This document shows, in pieces, positions 28,101 to 43,100 of a DNA stretch of 64,000 bases. Within the stretch, counting starts at the first letter, position 1; every line of letters begins with the position of its first letter. The notes beneath the pieces were generated by a model. That model saw only the letters and a program-made list of their open reading frames with translations. It did no database searches and was not told where the DNA came from. The translations under genes and the position numbers were made by a program. Source of the stretch: Owenia fusiformis (taxonomy: Eukaryota > Annelida > Polychaeta > Sabellida > Oweniidae); the NCBI GenBank assembly GCA_903813345.2, contig CAIIXF020000002.1, forward strand, positions 4,442,001 to 4,506,000. The letters run 5' to 3'.

Positions 28101-31100
28101 ATAAAATAGGAAGGTAGGATAGGATAGAATAGGAAAGAACGATAGGATAGAATAAGAAAGAAGGATAGGATAGAATAGAATAGGAAGAAAGGATAGGATA
28201 GGATAGGAAGGATAGGAAGGAAAAGATATGAAGGAAGGATAGATAGGAAGGATAGGATAGGATGAGATAGGAAGGATGGATGAATTTTTCAATATTTTCT
28301 TCTCTACTCTTGACTTTCTATCAGGATACCATCAGATCGATTTTTCTCGAAATTTCAAAACGCCACAACTTCCGAACCGGAAGTCGGATCGAAATTTGGT
28401 TTGCAGATTCGGATTCCTGACAAAATTCTACTCCCAATTCATAACTCATACGTTAAATTTGGAGAATTTTTATTTTGACCTACTTTTTGGACACGCCATA
28501 ACTTCCGAACCGGAAGTCGGATCGAAATTTGGTTTGCAGATTCGGATTCCTGACAGAATTCTACTCTTAATTCATAACTCAGATATTAAATTTGGAGAAC
28601 TTTTTATTTTGACCTACTTTTCGGACACCATATCTCAAAAGTGGGTCAAAATACTTTCTGACGGCAAAAGGCTAACACTATTAGCATATTCTTGGCTACA
28701 TGTATACACAATTTCGAAGAATATAATTAAAGTGTAGTGTCAGAATCGAAAAAAATAAGGAAAACCTATGAATTTGACCTAGATTTTGACCTAGGCATTT
28801 CGGTGTTCAAATTTTGAAGCTAGATGGCTTTTGAGGTCCCCTTCTTTTCAAGGCTTTGATTATATGAAGCTGAACTCAGTCTATATTCCGTATTTTTCAC
28901 TTCAAAAAAATATTTTTTCCCATTGACTTAACATGGGCACCAAATTTAGCGATTTTTGAGTTTTCAAAATGCCATAACTTCCGAATCGGAAGTCGGATCG
29001 AAATTTCGTTTTCAGATTCGGAATCCTGAGAAAATTTCCTATAAGACTAATATCCTGGACATTTGATTCGGAGAACCTTTTTTTGGACCTCGTTTTCGGA
29101 CACTGATATCTCGAAATCGGTTTGAGATATCAAAAAACTAAATCGACCCTAGGTTTTCTACTTTTTTATAAGGAACACAATGAAAAAAACCCGGATCGAA
29201 AATATTAAAGGACGACCGAGAAAATGGAAAAAAGTGACAAAGTACTGGATTTGACCTAGTTCTTGACCTTTGACCTAGATAAAAATTTGACCCAATTTCC
29301 GAGGAACTAGATTCTGGACCTAAATTGACCAAATGACTGACTTTACTGAAAATTTTATGGTTATTGAGAAAACTGGTTTAGAATAATAAGAATAAGAAGA
29401 ATAAGAAAACTGACGAAAACAATAGACTCCAGATTTCATCTGGAGTCTAATAATAAATTTGATAGGTGATAGAACATTGTTTTATATAATGGTTTTCATA
29501 TTATAGCCATTTCAAAAAATATCCCTTGACCATTATCAGAGACTTACAGGAAAGTGTGTCAATATAAGGCAAATCAGACTAACAGTATTTGAGTTATCAT
29601 ACAGACAGACCAACAGCTGAAAGCCTTCAAATTAATAAACTTTGTAAGAATAATATTGCTAAAATGGAATTTTAGTGTGGCAGCCTTCTATTGATCAGGG
29701 TGCCCAGGCACTTATATGAGTAGATCATTATGACATCATCTTTTATAATTACATCGAAGGGTGAAGTTAGTGACACCGAACTTCACATCAAGTCAATTAT
29801 TGTTCGTAACTATATAACAGCATCATCTGTTCCCATGCTCAATCACTAGGCAGGGCTCTCACCAGGAAATTTTTAGGGTGTGGTGCTAACATCTTCAGAA
29901 TAACCGTTCAATCGTGATAAATCATATTTATGTTATGTTTTATCCTTTTTACATGCTATTATTGTATATTCAGTCAAGTTTAGACTGTGGAAACAGTCAT
30001 GATTTGCCGATAGGGTGTGGAGGGAGCTAAATAGAGTGTGGTGCTGCGCCACAGTCTAAAAGCCTGGCGAGAGCCCTGCTATGTTCTATGGAGACAGGTC
30101 CAAAGCTTGATGAAACAAAATGATCCAAGCAATGTTAAAGCTTGAAATAATGGAGCTATTTCAACATTAAGATTTGAAAAAGTCAGTTATTGCATCTTGG
30201 CAATGCATTTGGAAGTGTCAACTTTTAGATCAGATAATCAACCACTCGGTATTTTCATGGTACACACCCTAGTAAGAAATGCATTGCTTTTACTGTACCC
30301 ATGCAAAACTGCACGAGTAATTAATGTAGTGTAAAGTGAGTTGCTGCCTGTTTTCATTGTTGAAGAATATCAGTTTTAACATCACAAAAAAGCAATTCTT
30401 TTGTAGTAAACAAGTCAATTAATGTGTTCTTTAGAATACTTATACAAAGCTAGTCCAGAAAATAAAGTGTATTTCTTGCAATTACGGCCATTTGTGATAT
30501 ATTCAAATGAAACATTTTTACACATAAATTATTTATATGCTGATACAATGGACTGGCTCTGTCCCTGGTGTGTATTTTTGATGGAGATATTTTTTGTAGA
30601 AATTGCAATTGCTTCAAAGTAACAATCTAAGGAGTGGAGATAAGTGAACTACAGAAATTGTACATATACAAGGTCATTCAATAAATTCAAAGAAATGGAT
30701 CTGATTTTAATTTTCAAATTTTCTCGTGAAAGTCTTGTGAAAGGTACAACGAGAAACAATGAAGATTTAGAAAATAACCCTGTTACATTAAGCTCAAAAG
30801 TAAGTTTATTATCAATAAGACTAGTCTCAGTTTGGAGAACGAAGTTCATCAGTCTACTGCACGTTACGCCTACTTTGGACAATTTTGATATTTTTACATA
30901 TTGTAGATTTAAATGTCCTCTTTTGTATATCCATAATTTAATTTTGGTGATATTTCTATATTGTTTATCAATAAAAATTATTAGCGCAGTTCACTAATGA
31001 ACTTCATTCTCAAAATCGAGACTTGTCTTTTATTGAATCAGTCTTCTGCAGGTTATTCTGGCTTCGAACAATTTTGATATTTTTATAACTTGTAGATTTA

Positions 31101-34100
31101 AATGTCCTCTTTTGAATTACTCATAATTTAATTTGAGTGATATTTCTGTATTTTTCATAAAAATATTAGCCCAGAAGACTGATTTCAAAACCGAGACTTG
31201 TCTTTTGTTTTTTTTATCAAACATTTTGTGACATAGCATAAGCATTAGATATGAAAACTGGACACTTGTATGATAACATTATTTGTTTCCACTTATCAAA
31301 CATTTCTAAATAAATTATTCAGTATTTATCTCAGTAAAATAATTATTTATTTATACATAACAAAAAGGATGTCAATCAGCCTAAGGTATTATTGTCACTT
31401 TACATCATGTTATTCCATGATTTTGCCAAGAAACACTGAATAATCTCTACTATTGAAAATACATGAAATAATGATTTTTTAAGGGGGGGGATAATGATAT
31501 GAACTATGTAAGCTTAGTTGAAGATATGCATTTGTTTTGTAAGTAACCAATTCAAAGTAACCAAATAGATGAAAGCTAACTACAGTAAAACCTGTGAACA
31601 CCTAAGGAGCCATAAAAATATGTTCACTACAGAGAGGTGATTTTACACTGAAGTCAGACAAGTATGTGGAGAGAAGGGGTGTTCACAAGACACAGGTGTT
31701 CACTAGAGAGGTGTTCACTAAGACAGATTTACTGCATTAGATCTAACAGACCCTTTTAAAGCGAAAGCATAGGAGTCTGAGGATGCCACAATTGCAATTA
31801 GCCACTGATATATATGTATAATAAAACCTGTGTCTATTGAACATTATTTGCCAAGAAAAACGTAAAGAGTTGGTAGATGATCACTACAGAGAGGATAATT
31901 CATATAGAAGTCAGTAGAGTATGTGCGAAGTAGGGTGTCCATTAGAGACAGGCATTCACTAGAGAGAGGTGTTCACTAAGACAGGTTTTACTGTTTTGAG
32001 AATTTAAATCTATTGTCTTCTCTCAGAAACAAGCAATTAGAAGTCAACTCTCTTCTTTACATTTCAGAAACAGACTCTACTACCATAAGGTTGGTTGGGG
32101 GTGACAATGCTTGGTCAGGCAAAGTGGAAGTGCTCATAAATGATGAATGGGGGACTGTTTGTAGCAAGAACACGCCTTGGACAAGTACCGAAGCTACAGT
32201 TGTGTGCAGACAGCTTGGTCTTGGCTTCACTGATGCTATAGGTAATAAAAATCTTTTATCATTTCTGAACTTAAAGCAAAATTGATTCCTACTAAAGAAT
32301 GCATAATCGTTTCTTTGTATTGTATTTCATGATCATGACAGTCTCTGTGGAATGTGAGTAAATAGGAGGTACCCTGTATGAGGTTGAGATTATTCCAAGG
32401 CTGGTATACACATATTCTTTGTATTGTATTTCATGATCATGACAGTCTCTGTGGAATGTGAGTAAATAGGAGGTACCCTATATGAGGTTGAGATTATTCC
32501 AAGGCTGGTATACAAGTGTTTCATATTTTCACTAAAATCTATACAAACAGTGATATATAAGCACTGTGCAATAAACACCGACACACTGCACCTAACTTAC
32601 ATGTTTTTCTGAAGAATCAAAGTAAGATTATTAAAAATTGGAGGGAATACGTATCTGTATATATTGAATAAACATTATGGTTCCATTATTTATACTTTAG
32701 AGTTACAGTTAATTGAATATGCATGGGTTAGAGCAATGATTTTGATACATAAGGTCGGGAAAGCCATGTTTTAAAATGCTCAATTTATCCTTGTAGGCTA
32801 CATCATAGGGGTGCAGTCAACTGACCCTAGTAAGATCTGGTATGATAAGCTAACATGTGAGGGAGCAGAAATGAACCTTTTACAATGTGCTGTTTGGGGA
32901 CCAAGGTGTGATGGGCTTCAGGTCAGCTGTGAACACACTGATGACGTTGGCGTCATATGTGATCCTATACCTACAACAGTGGAAGTTACTACAGAGGCAA
33001 TTACAACAACTGACACAATTACAACCACTGAGGCAATTACAACCACTGAGGCAATTACAACAACAGAGACAATTACCACCACTGAGGCAATTACAACAAC
33101 AGAGGAAATAACAACAGCGCCAACTACAACAGAGGCAATCATAACAACTGACTCAATTACAACATCTGAGGCAATTACAACAACTGAGGCAATTACAACA
33201 ACTGACACAATCACATCTGGGGAAATTACAACAACTGAGGCAATGACAACACACATGGAAATCACAACACCTGGAGTAATGACAACAAATTCTACCCAAG
33301 CTTCAGAAATATCAAGCTTGCCTTCAGATATCACCCCAAGCACAAAGGAAATACTTCAAAGCACAGAGGACACAAACCAATTCTCAAATGCTACAACTGT
33401 AAACTCAACCACTGCTCAACCACAAACAACTGAGGCTCATGGAACAGGAGTCCTACTTGGGACATTCCAGCATGAAAGCCGAGAGAGTGTCAAAAATAAG
33501 TACAAGGATGATATTTCATTCACAGAGTCTGATAAACGTCTGAGTGCAATAACGATAGGCTCATCTGCAGTGTTCATTCTGGTCACTATGTTAATGGTGG
33601 TACTTATTATGGACAGAGCAATCCTTGTGGAACATTCAAAGATGATGGTTGCGAATCTTGCTGATTGTTATAGTGCATTATGTAAAAGATAATTAGCCTT
33701 GGCTTGATTAGTATGGTGCATTAGATGATAAATATCTGGGCCTTGCTTGATCAAAATAGTGCATTTAGTAAGATAATAACAAAAGAGCCAACTACAACAG
33801 AGGCAATCATAACAACTAACTAAATTACAACATCTGAGGCAATTCAAACAACTGAGGCAATTAAAACAATTGAGGCAACCACATCTGGGGCAATTGCAAA
33901 TCTTGCTGGTTGTAGTGCACAATGTAATAGACAAGTGGCCTTGACTTGATTCTTATAGTGCATTATGTAACAGACAACTGGCCTTGACTTGATTGTTACA
34001 GTGCAGTTTGAAATAGACAACTGGCCTTGACTTGATTGTTACAGAGCAGTTTGAAATAGACAATTGGCCTTGACTTGATTGTTATAGTGCATTATGTAAC

Positions 34101-37100
34101 AGACAACTGGCCTTGACTTGATTGTTACAGAGCAGTTTGAAATAGACAATTGGCCTTGACTTGATTGTTATAGTTTGAAATAGACAATTGGCCTGGACTT
34201 GATTGTTATAGTGCATTATGTAACAGACAACTGGCCTTGACTTGATTGTTATAGTGCAGTTTGAAATAAACAATTGGCCTTGACTTGATTGTTATAGTTT
34301 GAAATAGACAATTGGCCTTGACTTGATTCTTATAGTGCATTATGTAACAGACAACTGGCATTGACTTGATTGTTATAGTGCAGTTTGAAATAGACAACTG
34401 GCCTTGACTTGATTGTTATAGTGCATTATGTAATAGACAACTGGCCTTGACTTGATTGTTATAGTACATTATGTAATAGACAACTGACATTGACTTGATT
34501 GTTATAGTGCATTATGTAACAGACAACTGGTATTGACTTGATTGTTATAGTGCATTATGTAATAATTATTATGACACAGAATGTGCTGGAACAAATGAGC
34601 TACACAAGCAGTGATTTTCATAAAATGTACAGTAAATTTTCAGAGATTTATATCTCTCTTTTGTCATGCCTTTTCCACGAAGACATATGTTTCCATTCAT
34701 TAATACTGCTTAAGTTAACAATACACCATTAACATTACTAAACATCTAAAAGGTTTTTGATGAGACATTGTGATCTTCTATTTGTTTTCTATTCTGTTAA
34801 TTTATACATGATAATGCATCCATTTAGTACTAATTACTTGAATTCATCTCTTATTGTTTCTCCATAAATTATTACCAAAATGAGCTGGTGGTAATACAAA
34901 CTATAATCTATGGTATATGTATTTGTCTTTGATCTTTGGTACTAGCATAAATAAATGATGTATGACATAAAATCCTTTAATTGTTCTCTTGCATAGATTA
35001 GATAGTCCAGGTCATATAAGGGGTTTCTTCTGATATAACTCAAATGGTATTAAAAGCGTCTCACCTAGTATAAATTCTCTATAACCACTTCAATGATCTA
35101 GAACACAAATGGTATTTAAAGATTCTCACTTAGCATTAATGATCCAAAAGACAAATGTTATTTAAAGTGTCCCACCTAGCATAAAATCTCTATCACCACT
35201 AAAATGATCAAAAACACAAGTGGTATCTAAAGGGTGTCACTTAGCATTAATGACCAATAACACGAGTGGTATTTAAAAGGTCTCACCTAGCATAAATGAC
35301 CAATAACATGAGTGGTATTTAAAAGGTCTCACCTAGCATAAATAATCAATAACACGAGTGGTATTTAAAAGGTCTCACCTAGCATAAATGATCAATGACA
35401 CGAGTGGTATTTAAAAGGTGTTTAAATGCTTTATTACACGAATGGACTATTTAAAGGGTCTCACCTAGCATAAATGCTTTAAAACACGAATGGGCTATTA
35501 AAAAGGTCTCACCTAGCATAAATGACCAATAACATGAGTGGTATTTAAAAGGTCTCACCTAGCATAAATGACCAATAACACGAGTGGTATTTAAAAGGTC
35601 TCACCTAGCATTAATGACCAATAACACGAGTGGTATTTAAAAGGTCTCACCTAGCATAAATGACAAATAACATGAGTGGTATTTAAAAGGTCTCACCTAG
35701 CATAAATAATCAATAACACGAGTGGTATTTAAAAGGTCTCACCTAGCATAAATGATCAATGACACGAGTGGTATTTAAAAGGTGTTTAAATGCTTTATAA
35801 CACGAATGGACTATTTAAAGGGTCTCACCTAGCATAAATGCTTTAAAACACGAATGGGCTATTTAAATGGTCTCACCTAGCATAAATGACCAATAACATG
35901 AGTGGTATTTAAAAGGTCTCACCTAGCATAAATGACCAATAACACGAATGGTATTTAAAAGGTCTCACCTAGCATAAATGATCAATAACATGAGTGGTAT
36001 TTAAAAGATCTCACCTAGCATAAATGCCCAATAACACGAGTGGTATTTAAAAGGTCTCACCTAGCATAAATGATCAATAACACGAGTGGTATTTAAAAGG
36101 TGTTTAAATGCTTTATAACACGAATGGACTATTTAAAGGGTCTCACCAAGCATAAATGCTTTAAAACACGAATGGGCTATTTAAAGGGTCTCACCTAGCA
36201 TAAATGCTTTAAAACACGAATGGGCTTTTTAAAGGGTCTCACCTAGCATAAATGCTTTAAAACACGAATGGGCTATTTAAAGGGTCTCACCTAGCATAAA
36301 TGCTTTATAACATGAATGGGCTATTTAAAGGGTCTCACCTAGTATAGATGCTTTATAACATGAATGGGCTATTTAAAGGATCTCACCTAGCATAAATGCT
36401 TTATAACACGAATGGACTATTTAAAGGGTCTCACTTAGCATAAATGCTTTATAACAGGAATGGACTATTGAAAGGGTCTCCTTTAGCATAAATGCTTTAT
36501 AACAGGAATGGACTATTTAAAGGGTCTCACTTAGCATAAATGCTTTATAACAGGAATGGACTATTTAAAGAGTCTCACTTAGCATAAATGCTTTATAACT
36601 TGAATGGGCTATTTAAAGGGTCTAACCTACCATAAATGCTCAAATAACATGAATTGTATTCAAAGGTTCTCACCTGGCATAGATGATCTGAAGCGCAGTA
36701 AGTATATGCACCAAAGCCTGCTGTTTTGAGGCATTGCTATCTAAGGAAAGGACGATCTTGGCTAGAGAGGGGCGTGGTGTCTTTATTGTTGAAGTAGTCT
36801 GGCCTGCTGGTGTCACGATCGTATCCTCAACTCCAGTCTCATGTAAACCTAAAAATACATAAATAAATATACATAAATAAATAGTACCATCAGGCCCGAC
36901 TAGCCCCCTGGCCAAAAGCTCTTTCAAAATCATGCAGTTTTTCTACCATTCTAAGCACTTTTCAAGTGGTTTTGCCCACTTTTCAAGTGGTTTTGCCCAC
37001 TTTTCAAGTGGTTTTTTTTTTAAAAGTAATGCTGGCTACAAGCCTGACCATGGATACTTGACTCTTGAAAGTCTTTGAGACACCACTAATGGGACAATTG

Positions 37101-40100
37101 AACACTTTATTAGATAGAGAATGGGACAACTGAAGACTTTATTAGATAGAGAATGGGACAACTGAAGACTTTATTAGATAGAGAATGGGACAATTGAAGA
37201 CTTTATTAGATAGAGAATGGGACAATTGAAGACTTTATTAGATAGAGAATGGGACAACTGAAGACTTTATTAGATAGAGAATGGGACAACTGAAGACTTT
37301 ATTAGATAGAGAATGGGACAATTGAAGACTTTATTAGATAGAGAATGGGACAATTGAAGACTTTATTAGATAGAGAATGGGACAATTGAGACTTTATTAG
37401 ATAGAGAATGGGACAACTGAAGACTTTATTAGATAGAGAATGGGACAATTGAAGACTTTATTAGATAGAGAATGGGACAATTGAAGACTTTATTAGATAG
37501 AGAATGGGACAATTGAAGACTTTATTAGATAGAGAATGGGACAACTGAAGACTTTATTAGATAGAGAATGGGACAACTGAAGACTTTATTAGATGGAGAA
37601 TGGGACAATTGAAGACTTTATTAGATAGAGAATGGGACAATTGAAGACTTTATTAGATAGAGAATGGGACAACTGAAGACTTTATCAGATAGAGAATGGG
37701 ACAATTGAAGACTTTATTAGATAGAGAATGGGACAACTGAAGACTTTATTAGATAGAGAATGGGACAACTGAAGACTTTATTAGATAGAGAATGGGACAA
37801 TTGAAGACTTTATTAGATAGAGAATGGGACAATTGAAGACTTTATTAGATAGAGAATGGGACAACTGAAGACTTTATTAGATAGAGAATGGGACAACTGA
37901 AGACCTTATTAGATAGAGAATGGGACAATTGAAGACTTTATTAGATAGAGAATGGGACAATTGAAGACTTTATTAGATAAAGCTTGACATGTATAAGTGT
38001 TAAGGACTTACCTAGAATTGAGCCCCCTAGTGGGTCCCTTGATGTACTGAACAGTACTGGTTCATGACTCTTGGGTGATGAGAGATTAGTTGTGGACCAG
38101 CAGACACTATGAGAAGACCCACATGCAACTCTGGTGATCTTATAGCCCTCTAAGTTCTGTACTAGCGCAGGTTTACGGTTAACAGTTGTACTTCCATTAC
38201 CTTGTTGACCGTGGTCATTGTCACCCCATGCATACACCTGTAAAATATAAGACCATTTAAGATATAAAATACCATTTAAAGGCCCTAGTTAAACTTACAC
38301 AAGCGATCATTTGGAGGACCTGGTAAATGTCAATGTGACATTTTTAGGTTACAAAGAAGTCTAGCCAGATTTTGGACAAAAAATACTTGCCTATCATGCA
38401 CCTGATGTATATACAATGTCTTTTATATAAACCATTAATATTGCCCAGAGGAGTGAGATATTTGTCCAATTATTGTTATGTGGTGAGGAAGAAGTTAATA
38501 AAAAATGTAAACATGTCACAAGTGTAACAGTTGTTACAGTTTTACAGACCTGAATACTGACATGAACACAGAATGCTAAATGCCAGTCACAACGTTGGCG
38601 TACAACAAAATGTCAATGCTTTCAGGCCCATAGCCAGGATTTTCCGAGGGGGTTCACTTTAAAAAAATTCCAGGGGGGTTCACTCTTCACATCTCTGGCC
38701 CAGAAATGGCCAAAATCACTTTTGCTCAGAATGGTGAAAACTGCTGAGCCCCCCTCGAAACCACTCCCCTTGCTATGGGCCTGGCTTTATTGTGATCACA
38801 TTCAAACATTTGTCTTACCTGTCCAGTGTCTGAAACTGCCAAGCAATGAAGAGCCCCAACAGCAACATGTATGATCTTCTTTCCCTTTAGACTTTCAACA
38901 AGTTGGGGCTTTCTAACATGTGCATCTGTACCATGCCCCAGTCTGAAATAGTCGCCTTTTCCCCTGTAATATGAAATCAGTTTTCACTAACATCTGAGTA
39001 CAAATAAATACTATGATATACTAAAGCAAAAGTCAACCTTTCATACACTGATTTTGGCTTAGATTCTCTAACTGTTCAACATTGGAAATTTTAAAAATGC
39101 AAAATAAGGGTGAAAAATCTCTTGAGACACATTTTTCGTTTCCCTTTTGCAGATTAGATATTGAGTAAAAACATACCATGTCCACACATGTCCAGATTTG
39201 GTAAGTGCCAGTGTGAATTGTGCCCCACATTCTATCTGTATCACCCCCAGGCCCTGGAGTCGCTCAACAGGGTGGGGTCTGTTACACCCTTCACTCCCAC
39301 CCCGACCAAGCTTTCCAAAATCTCCGTCACCCCATGAATAGAGTGTACCATCGTCAACGAGAGCAATTGTCTGTGCGTCTCTACTCCCACAAGCTACCTG
39401 GATCACTCGTTTTCCAACAAGATCTTTGACCTGCAACATTTTTATATGTGTTACTTACTTTCATATTTTTACATTTTCGGTACTGTCGTAGATAAATAAT
39501 TTGGCAAATGTGAGTGTACAGGAACGAACCAGCAAACATTAATTTTTAGAGGATTTACATTTATTGTAACTTGTAAAAGTAACATTTTAGCTGGAATATT
39601 TCGAAATCCTGGATAATAAAATTAAAATATGCCAGCCTAATAATATACCAGTCTTCACAACAAATATTTTTCTCTATTACAAGAAATACAGAATGAAATC
39701 CAATACTACATGAAATAGTCATTCAATACTAATGGGGATTGAAATAGTCATTCAATACTAATGGGGATTGAAATAGTCATTCAATACTAATGGGGATTGA
39801 GCCCACGAGCATAAAGTCAAGTATATCATTTCGTAACTATTTTTGTTTCAAACGATAACTTACAAGTTTTGGTCTTAACTGGGTTGTATTATCTCCATGG
39901 CCCAATCTCCCATATTCTCCCAGTCCCCATGTGTATAATTCTCCATTAGATATGATGGCGGCACTGTGTGAACTCCCACATGAAATATCACGAACACGCT
40001 TGGAGCGTAATGCCTCAATCAGCCGAGGTTTGTCACAGTTCCTGAAATTTATAGAAAAATATTACCGGTGATATTGGGTACATGTTGACACAAAACATGG

Positions 40101-43100
40101 TTAAACTTAAGTATTGGCAGTATGTTGTAACATTGAGCTATGAGCTTTTGTATTTTATATATAAATATTGAACAGATATGATATTGAACAGACTAACAAT
40201 AAAGCCATGAAAGAAAGTAAGCAAGGGTAATCTGCTAAATTTTTTTTGAAATGGCTTCAAGTGAGTTTGAGCAAAAACTTACATTCTGCTGAAGTGTCCA
40301 AGTTTGCCGTCATCCCCCTCGCCCCAAGAGAAAACTTTACCATCCACTGTGAGAACCATTGCATGTCGACCACCTAGAATACATATACATTTATCACATA
40401 ATTATGAGAGGAACATGACAGTGAAATGAGACTCTACTTGAACTCAAATGACACTATTTGCACCCATTTGAGATTCCATTTGCACCCACTTGACATTCTA
40501 TTTGTACCCATTTGAGATTCAAGTTGCAACCATTTGAGATTCTATTTGCACCCAGTTAAAACTCTTTTTGCACCCAAATAAGAATACATTGTATTTGCAC
40601 CAGTTGGGTTTATGAGAATAGCCATGCACCCAGTTAAAATTTTCTTTGCACCAAGTTGAAAAAGTGTGGCTACCAATCAATTTTGTTAACATTTATGTGT
40701 GACCATATAAAGAGTATGTACCTAAAAGGTAACCAACCCCACCTATTTCCAAAAGAATTGTGAGAAAGAAAGGTTTAACGCAAAACTGAGTAATTTTACT
40801 GCTAAAGCTACAGAATGTCAATCTTTTTATCAGCATTCTTTCATATTGGTCTATTGCCAATCAATACCAGATCCCCTCCAATAGAGCATCCAAGTTAATT
40901 TAATATCATCAAAGTAAACAGAATTTTCACAGAACAATAATTGAACAGTCAATACGAGGTTATTAAAAAACACTCTAACCTTGAAAATTAGATGTTATTT
41001 TCAAAATTATTATTTACTTTTAATTAATTTACAGACCTGAAAAATCTGGAAATATCACATAAAGGCATCATTTTAATAATTCTTAAGAAAACAAATCTCA
41101 ATAAATAGGAATCTGAATAACTTCAGAAAACTTAATTATCATTTATAGAATGAGTATTTTAATAAAAAGTGCACAAGTCTTTCCATTTGAGAAGATGTAA
41201 TAAAAATGTAAGATGATTAATTCTTGTCTAATTTAACCACAAACTAAATTCATTATTAATTTATAATTTGATACCCTTCTCAGACAATACTACTGTAGTG
41301 TTACCTAATACAGTAAAACCTGTCTGATACAAACACCAATGGAATTGGTCAAAAGTGTTCACATAGGCAGGTGTTCACATTCTGAGGGTTTTAACTTGGG
41401 AGTCTATTGCAGATAGAAAGGGTGTTCATATTGAGAGGTGTTCATATTGAGAGGTGTTCATATTGAGAGGTGTTCATATTGAGAGGTGTTCATATTGAGA
41501 GGTGTTCATATTGAGAGGTGTTCATATTGAGAGGTGTTCATTTTGAGAGGTGTTCATATTGAGAGGTGTTCATATTGAGAGGTGTTCATATTGAGAGGTG
41601 TTCAGATTAGAGAGGTTTGGATATACATGTTTCACTGTAGCTCATATTCAGTAATACTTTATGAATGATAATTCAGAATTAACAAACCTTTTTTTGGTAT
41701 ATGTCAGGAGATTCTCCTCTCCACTGTATCCCCGAAACAAATTACTTTCAGAAAAAAATAGGACAATTATATTTCTTCAAGCCTCTTATACTGAACAATT
41801 CATGTCCTTACCTGAGTGGACTGCGACTTTTTTCACCACATACTGACTGAGTGACGTGATTTGCCGAGGCACGGAGATGTTGCCAGTACTGATCCCAAGT
41901 CCTAAACGACCATTGGTTGCTTCCCCGCAGGCATATAGCTTCCCATCTTGGGTCACTGTAAATAAATATATAAAAACATGTTAAAGGTGCAAACTAAAGT
42001 CTTGACACTTTGGATGTAATGATTTGCAAACAAGGTTTATAATTTTTCAAAAACATGTGTTTTAATGGTTCATTTCATTTACTGACCAAAGGTGAATTCA
42101 AATTGGAAATTCATTAGGGAATACAAGGATAAAATATATTTCAAAATCAAATATTAACCTCTCAGTGCCTTAACTGAATGCAGTCTTGTGTACCCCTCCC
42201 CACCAACAAACACACCTAATCAAGGGTACTTTATAAATGGGTAAGGGGTAACAAAATTTCATCACCATCATCAAGTTTTGGAGAGCTGGAGGCTTTATCT
42301 CTAGTGTGTAATGTTTTCCCATCTGTTCTATTTATTTTTAGGAGTTCAATTTCCTAATACTTGCTGCAATACAATGTTAACTTACCACAAAAAAGACTCT
42401 TTGATCCACCAGCAATCTGTACACATTTCAGTGAAGATAGTGTGTCATTTAAAACTGGAACCTTAATCTAAAACACACAAAAATAGACAAGTTGCATAAA
42501 TACAAGCCAAATTAATGTAAATTGATGAAATGTGGAAAAAATGTGGTTCATCCATTTTAAGTTTAACCCCTCTTACTTCAGGCTGTTCTTAAGCTGTTTG
42601 GTTCAGTATTGATGTTTTTCGTAAGAACATATTAATTTTGAGATGACAAATTGTTATTTAGATTCTTAATAAACCTAGTACACTGTACCTTTGATCCTTT
42701 AGGGCCTCCTAGCTGATCTTTATCATTAAGACCCCATACAAACACATGCGTCTGGATCTCCTTTGATCCTGCAACTTTCCCTGATTTTTTCTGAACATTT
42801 GACGTAACTGTCTTCTCTTCTTCCTCTTCGTTATCTGATGCGAGGAAAGAGAAAGCAGACGCCGTGTCGTCATCTTCCGCCTTTACTCGACCAATCACAG
42901 ACAACCCGTGAACTTTGCAATCAATTCCACTGCTCTTGCACTGGCGTATGGAGATGTCTATGTACCGGAAATACTGGAAAGAATTTTCAATGGATCATTG
43001 TTAAGATGAAAGATCACTAAGAATAACTTTAGGATAAGTATAGGATATCCTATGCTTTTGAGTGATATCTATTTCATCCACGAGTCCGTTATAATATCTG

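Noticed and set aside
28276-28737. 153-residue open frame on the plus strand
   Set aside because: It is built from the repeated 'cttccgaaccggaagtcgga' module and matches no known protein. No start context or partner exons were seen.
32918-33343. Val/Ile-rich open frame opposite the SRCR stalk
   Set aside because: It is the shadow of the Thr-rich coding repeat on the other strand.
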